A stretch of DNA of 64,000 bases from Alphaproteobacteria bacterium (GTDB lineage: Bacteria; Pseudomonadota; Alphaproteobacteria; Rhodobacterales; Rhodobacteraceae): positions 1 to 64,000 of the forward strand of contig JAUILL010000014.1 of the NCBI GenBank assembly GCA_030433335.1, given 5' to 3'. Positions 59,906 through 64,000 of this stretch are shown here, piece by piece. The notes under the pieces are model-generated. The model was given only the letters and a program-made list of their open reading frames with translations. It made no database searches and was not told the DNA's origin. The first letter of the stretch is position 1. Every line of letters begins with the position of its first letter. The translations under genes were made by a program, and so were the position numbers.

Positions 59906-60771
59906 CAGAAGCCCCCCATCTTCGCAGTCGCGCAGAGGTTCTGGCGGCCGCCTATCCGCCATTGCTTGCCAGTGCAGAGCGCTTGGCTGCAAACGTCCAA
60001 TTGGGCGATCACGGGCGCAAGCGCTCTGGCGCGGGCGAGGCGTTTTGGCAGTACCGACAGCTCCAGACCGGCGACGATGCGCGCTTGATTGACTGGCGTC
60101 GGTCCGCGCGGGGCGAAGAGCAGTTTATCAAACAGCGCGAATGGCAGATCGCACAAAGCGCCTTGCTCTGGGTGGATCAGGCCAGTTCCATGAATTTTGC
60201 CAGTGCGCAGGAGCTGCAAACTAAAGCCGACCGTGCGCGCCTGATCGGAATGGCCACCGCCGTGCTTTTGGTACGGGGCGGCGAGCGCGTTGCGCTGGGG
60301 GCGGTGCTGCCTCCGCGCCGCGGAGCCGGACAGCTCGAGCGAATTGCTGGTGCCTTGGTGCAGGATCGCCCTGATGACTACGGCGTGCCTGATCTGTCGC
60401 CGATGGTGCCGAACAGCCGTGCGTTGATTGTCTCGGATTTTCTAGGAGATCTTGAGCCGCTGAAAAAAGTGCTGACCCGCGCAGCAGGCCGCGGCATTCG
60501 AGGTGCGCTCTTGCAGGTCCTTGATCCGGCCGAAGAAGAGTTCCCGTTTAGGGGGCGCACGATTTTCGAGAGCGTGAGTGGCGGTGTTTGCCACGAAACC
60601 CTGCGGGCCGACACCCTGAGGGATCGGTATCTGTCGCGCTTGGCAGAGCGCAAAGCGGAACTCGCTGATCTGGCCCTTCAGACCGGCTGGATGGTCGGGC
60701 ATCACCACACGTCTGAGACGGCGCAAGGGGCCTTGTTGTGGGTCTATCAAGCCGTGCAGGGGAGCACGTAA
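59902..60771 (+). CDS. DUF58 protein
   Basis: 289 aa. GEAFWQYRQLQTGDDARLIDWRR and EEQFIKQREWQIAQSALLWVDQASSM are the DUF58 hallmarks; the last part holds a vWA-like MIDAS-type Asp (D-x-x-S-S). GTG start overlapping the MoxR stop. It abuts the next gene with no gap. The usual pairing with MoxR is the basis for a shared function. Confidence 0.88.
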   Translation: MTEAPHLRSRAEVLAAAYPPLLASAERLAANVQLGDHGRKRSGAGEAFWQYRQLQTGDDARLIDWRRSARGEEQFIKQREWQIAQSALLWVDQASSMNFASAQELQTKADRARLIGMATAVLLVRGGERVALGAVLPPRRGAGQLERIAGALVQDRPDDYGVPDLSPMVPNSRALIVSDFLGDLEPLKKVLTRAAGRGIRGALLQVLDPAEEEFPFRGRTIFESVSGGVCHETLRADTLRDRYLSRLAERKAELADLALQTGWMVGHHHTSETAQGALLWVYQAVQGST

Positions 60772-63519
60772 ATGGCAGTTTTCGGAGCTTTGGGATTTGC
60801 GGCGCCGTGGCTATTGGCGGGGCTTCTGGCTCTGCCTGTGCTGTGGTTCCTGCTACGTGCTGTGCCACCTGCGCCTGTCCGGCGCAAGTTTCCGGCGGTC
60901 TCGCTGCTGCTGGGACTCAAGGACGACGAACACCAGAGCGACAAGACCCCATGGTGGCTGCTACTGCTCCGAATGATGGCTGTTGCTGCGGTGATCATCG
61001 GTCTGGCTGGTCCTGTTTTGAACCCCGACTCTCGGCAAAACGGACGGGGGCCGTTGCTGGTTGTGCTGGATGCAACATGGGCGAGCGCGGCAGACTGGCG
61101 TGGACGCATTACACGGCTTGAGCCCATGCTGGCAGAGGCGGGGCGCAATGGTCGGTCTGTGGCCGTGTTGCCCTTGACGGCGCCCGCTCCGGTCACCTTT
61201 CAGGATGCGACCGCGGTGATTGAAGGGTTGCCGGGCTTGGTCCCCGCGCCGTGGTCCCCGCGTTTTGATGTAACATTGCCCGATGGGAATTTCGAGACGT
61301 GGTGGCTGAGCGATGGACTCGAGTATGAAGGCCGCGCCACTTTGGCCGAGACTTTGGCGTCGCGCGGTGATCTGACTGTATTCGAAACGGGTCGAAATCC
61401 GGTTGTGCTTCGGACGCCTTTGGCAGAGGGCGGCGAAGTGGCGCTGACAGCTGAACGTCTCCGGCCCGGAGCCGCCGAGGAGTTGCAGATCTCCGCTCTG
61501 GGTCCAGACCCGTCTGGGGTCGAACGTGTGCTGGGGACTGCTACCGTGCAGTTTGAGGCTGGCGCGACCGAAGCAACGACAAACATGGATTTGCCCACCG
61601 AACTGCGGGCGCGTGTCGGACGATTTACGATTGATGGCCTGCGCAGTGCGGGTGCCGTCACGCTGACGGATGACCGGATGCAGCGCCGCGAAGTCGCTTT
61701 GATTGATGGTGGGCGCGATCGCGAGGCAATCGACCTGCTGTCGCCGCTGCATTATCTGCGGCAAGCGTTGGAACCGACAGCCGATTTGCTCGACGGTAGT
61801 CTCGAAGATATCCTCTTGGCTAATCCTGACAGCGTTATCCTTGCTGACGTGGCGCGCCTTGCTCCGCAAGAAGAAGAGCAACTCTTGGACTGGATCGAGG
61901 GCGGTGGTCAGTTGGTCCGCTTTGCCGGTCCGAGGCTGGCGGCTAGCGATGTGTCGCGTGACGCCGAGGATCCGTTGCTGCCCGTTCGCCTTAGGGCAGG
62001 GGGCCGCAGCGTTGGCGGGGCGATGAGCTGGGGTGATCCTAAAACCCTCGCGCCGTTTCCAGACAATAGCCCCTTTGTTGGCCTGCCGCTGCCGGACGAC
62101 GTGGACGTGACTTCTCAGGTTATGGCGCAACCTGATCCCACGCTCAGCGAACGGGTCATTGCCAGCCTCGCGGATGGGACGCCCTTGGTCACGCGCAAGG
62201 CCCATGGGGCAGGGCAGATCGTTCTCTTCCACGTGACCGCAAATGCGGAATGGAGCTCTTTGCCGCTGTCGGGCCTTTTCGTTCAAATGCTTGAACGGCT
62301 GTCGATTTCGTCGCGCACAGAGCGACCGGATGCGGCGCAACTCGAAGGCACCACATGGCAGCCCGCACAAGTCCTCGATGGGTTTGGACGTCTTCAGAGC
62401 GGGGATGCGATGCCCGGCGTGGCAGGGCCGAACCTGTTCGAACGCCCACTTGGGCCCGATTTGCGCCCCGGGCTCTATGAATCCGAGGATCGCCGTCTCT
62501 CCCGCAACCTGATCGAAGAGGATACGATCCTCGCTCCTGCGGTCTGGCCTGCGTCGGTCTCGGTTCAGCCCTTGGTCGCGCCGGATGCGCAACCCTTGGG
62601 CGGGCTCTTTTTGACGCTCGCAGCGCTCTTGCTCGGAGCGGATTTGCTGGCGTCACTCGCTGTGGGTGGGCGTTTGCGCCGCGGGGTGGCGGCAGGTCTT
62701 GCGAGCCTTGTCATCCTGTCTGCGCCGGTTGAGACCCGCGCGCAAGAAGACACGCCCCCAGTACCTGACGACCAGATTCTTGCTGCGGGCGAGGTGACAT
62801 TCGCCAACATCCTGACTGGGAACACGACGCTGGATGATCTGTCGCTGGCAGCCATGCGCGGCCTGTCTCGCACGTTGTTTGATCGGACCTCTGTCGAGCC
62901 AAGCGAACCACGCTCCGTCGATCTCGAGACGGATGAGCTTGCGTTCTACCCATTGCTTTATTGGCCAATCACGCCAGAGCAACAGCGCCCGTCCGATGCG
63001 GCCTACGCGAAGCTGAACGAATATCTGCGCGGCGGTGGCATGGTTCTGTTCGATACGCGAGACGCAGATACCTCGCGCTTTGGGGCCAATTCGCCCGAGG
63101 GCCAGAAGCTGCGCGAATTGGCGGCACCTCTGGATATCCCGCCCCTCGAACCCATTCCCGAAGATCACGTTTTAACGCGTGCCTTTTACCTGCTGCAGGA
63201 TTTTCCGGGCCGCTATAACAGCCGCGATGTCTGGGTAGAGGCCGCGCCCGAAGATGCCATCCAGATCGAGGGCATGCCGTTCCGTGATCTGAACGATGGC
63301 GTGACCCCTGTGGTTGTTGGCGGCAACGATTGGGCCAGCGCTTGGGCGATTGATGATGCAGGCTATTCTTTGCGCACAGTCGGGCGGGGCTACACGGGCG
63401 AGCGTCAGCGCGAGATGGCATTCCGGTTCGGGGTCAATCTGGTCATGCATGTGCTGACCGGAAATTATAAGTCGGATCAGGTCCACGTGCCTGCGCTGCT
63501 GGACAGGTTGGGTCAATGA
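60772..63519 (+). CDS. BatA-N-terminal / DUF4159 membrane protein
   Basis: 915 aa. The N-terminal BatA-type segment (GFAAPWLLAGLLALPVLWFLLRAVPPAPVRRKFPA) has two membrane helices (about 8-28 and 62-82). A long extra-membrane region follows, with GQIVLFHVTANAEWSSLPLSG in the middle. Two more helices lie near 610-650, followed by a cleavage-like ETRAQED. The C-terminal 200 aa (LAFYPLLYWPITPEQQRPSD, YLRGGGMVLFDTRDAD) are DUF4159. It overlaps the following gene by 4 bp. Confidence 0.87.
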   Translation: MAVFGALGFAAPWLLAGLLALPVLWFLLRAVPPAPVRRKFPAVSLLLGLKDDEHQSDKTPWWLLLLRMMAVAAVIIGLAGPVLNPDSRQNGRGPLLVVLDATWASAADWRGRITRLEPMLAEAGRNGRSVAVLPLTAPAPVTFQDATAVIEGLPGLVPAPWSPRFDVTLPDGNFETWWLSDGLEYEGRATLAETLASRGDLTVFETGRNPVVLRTPLAEGGEVALTAERLRPGAAEELQISALGPDPSGVERVLGTATVQFEAGATEATTNMDLPTELRARVGRFTIDGLRSAGAVTLTDDRMQRREVALIDGGRDREAIDLLSPLHYLRQALEPTADLLDGSLEDILLANPDSVILADVARLAPQEEEQLLDWIEGGGQLVRFAGPRLAASDVSRDAEDPLLPVRLRAGGRSVGGAMSWGDPKTLAPFPDNSPFVGLPLPDDVDVTSQVMAQPDPTLSERVIASLADGTPLVTRKAHGAGQIVLFHVTANAEWSSLPLSGLFVQMLERLSISSRTERPDAAQLEGTTWQPAQVLDGFGRLQSGDAMPGVAGPNLFERPLGPDLRPGLYESEDRRLSRNLIEEDTILAPAVWPASVSVQPLVAPDAQPLGGLFLTLAALLLGADLLASLAVGGRLRRGVAAGLASLVILSAPVETRAQEDTPPVPDDQILAAGEVTFANILTGNTTLDDLSLAAMRGLSRTLFDRTSVEPSEPRSVDLETDELAFYPLLYWPITPEQQRPSDAAYAKLNEYLRGGGMVLFDTRDADTSRFGANSPEGQKLRELAAPLDIPPLEPIPEDHVLTRAFYLLQDFPGRYNSRDVWVEAAPEDAIQIEGMPFRDLNDGVTPVVVGGNDWASAWAIDDAGYSLRTVGRGYTGERQREMAFRFGVNLVMHVLTGNYKSDQVHVPALLDRLGQ

Positions 63520-64000
63520 CATACGAAATCGCATTCGCACCCCTTGTCCCGCTTTGGGTCGTGTTTGGCGTGGCTGCTCTGGCACTTGCTGTCACGGCGC
63601 TCGCGTATGTCCGGCGGCTCTCTGGATGGATTTTGCGGGGGCTCGCCCTTGGCGTCATTGCGGCGGCGTTGGCCGGTCCCGCGCTGCAAGAGGAAACGGC
63701 GGCGCAGCTCTCGGATATCGTGCTCTTGGTCGAAGATCGCAGCGCCAGCCAGCGTCTGTCGGACCGGGCGGTCCAGACCGCCGAAGCAGCCGAAGCGATG
63801 GCACAGCGATTGGCAGAACGCCCGAACACCGAAGTGCGCAGAATTACCGTCGGCGACGGGCCTGACAATGCGGGCACCCAGTTGATGAGCGCCCTTGCCG
63901 AAGCCATCGCCGAAGAGCCGAAAGCCCGCATCGCCGGCGCGATTTTGTTGTCGGATGGCCGCCTGCACGATCTGCCGGCAGCGCCCGATTTACCGGCGCC
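63516..64000 (+). CDS. Membrane protein of the MoxR operon, 5' part (runs off the window)
   Basis: About 161 codons are visible. Two N-terminal helices (PLWVVFGVAALALAVTALAY and GLALGVIAAALAGPALQ) precede a vWA-like segment with IVLLVEDRSASQRLSDRA (D-x-S-x-S) and AGAILLSDGRLHDLPAAP, typical of the large membrane proteins at the end of MoxR/DUF58/DUF4159 operons in this group. The ATGA overlap with the upstream gene supports the start. The 3' end is not in the window. Confidence 0.75.
   Translation, partial: MTYEIAFAPLVPLWVVFGVAALALAVTALAYVRRLSGWILRGLALGVIAAALAGPALQEETAAQLSDIVLLVEDRSASQRLSDRAVQTAEAAEAMAQRLAERPNTEVRRITVGDGPDNAGTQLMSALAEAIAEEPKARIAGAILLSDGRLHDLPAAPDLPA

Overview
The window is a GC-rich, gene-dense chromosomal segment of an alphaproteobacterium, most likely a marine Rhodobacteraceae (Roseobacter-type). 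This is inferred from gene content: an F1-only atpHAGDC operon, a thiC-thiO-thiS-thiG-thiE-thiD operon behind a TPP riboswitch, a tripartite tricarboxylate transporter (TTT), a Hint-domain protein, and the DUF1285/MoxR/DUF58/DUF4159 neighbourhood. Nothing in the window proves the genus. It reads as ordinary chromosome, apart from the tail of an IS5-family transposase at the left edge (1-111). I saw no tRNA, rRNA, CRISPR array or prophage.

Layout. 0.1-4.3 kb: IS5 remnant, aspartate ammonia-lyase, a LysR regulator divergent from a VOC protein, and an AGE-family epimerase. 4.3-15.2 kb: a catabolic block that appears to funnel hydroaromatic and aromatic acids to protocatechuate. The minus-strand arm has a ketosteroid-dehydrogenase-like flavoprotein, a TIM-barrel isomerase or dehydratase, and PobA. 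The plus-strand arm has a LysR regulator, TctC-TctB-TctA, a probably NAD-dependent quinate/shikimate dehydrogenase, and a two-domain 3-dehydroshikimate dehydratase. 15.4-21.1 kb: a small exported protein, a chemoreceptor, then a two-gene unit with a good Pho box. Its first gene fuses an SBP_bac_3-like domain, a PstS-like domain and an OmpA domain. Its second gene is a secreted YfaP/DUF2135-type protein. 21.2-26.5 kb: thiamin biosynthesis under a TPP riboswitch. 26.5-30.8 kb: an RND efflux pair behind a TetR-type palindrome. 30.9-33.0 kb: an LpxR-like outer-membrane protein and a Hint protein.

33.0-36.8 kb: rpsD with promoter and leader, then overlapping hisC-like, tyrA-like and extensin-like genes. 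36.8-41.6 kb: DUF2125, a ChaC-type enzyme, and a TolQ/MotA-like plus MotB/OmpA-like pair that looks like a cell-envelope ion-driven motor with a very long coiled coil. 41.7-46.7 kb: M23 peptidase, clpA, gloB and a methyltransferase. 46.9-51.9 kb: F1 ATP synthase operon. 51.9-57.9 kb: H-type lectin, prs, an HCCA-isomerase-like protein, polA and an alpha/beta hydrolase. 57.9-64 kb: DUF2798, DUF1285, and a MoxR/DUF58/BatA-DUF4159 operon whose last gene runs off the window.

The most interesting parts are (1) the Pho-box-linked triple-domain binding protein with its secreted partner, (2) the coupling of a KSTD-like flavoprotein to PobA and a shikimate/quinate uptake operon, which suggests a hydroaromatic-aromatising route, and (3) the stand-alone TolQ/MotB-like motor pair. 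Function calls rest on motifs and family resemblance read by eye; no database search was run.
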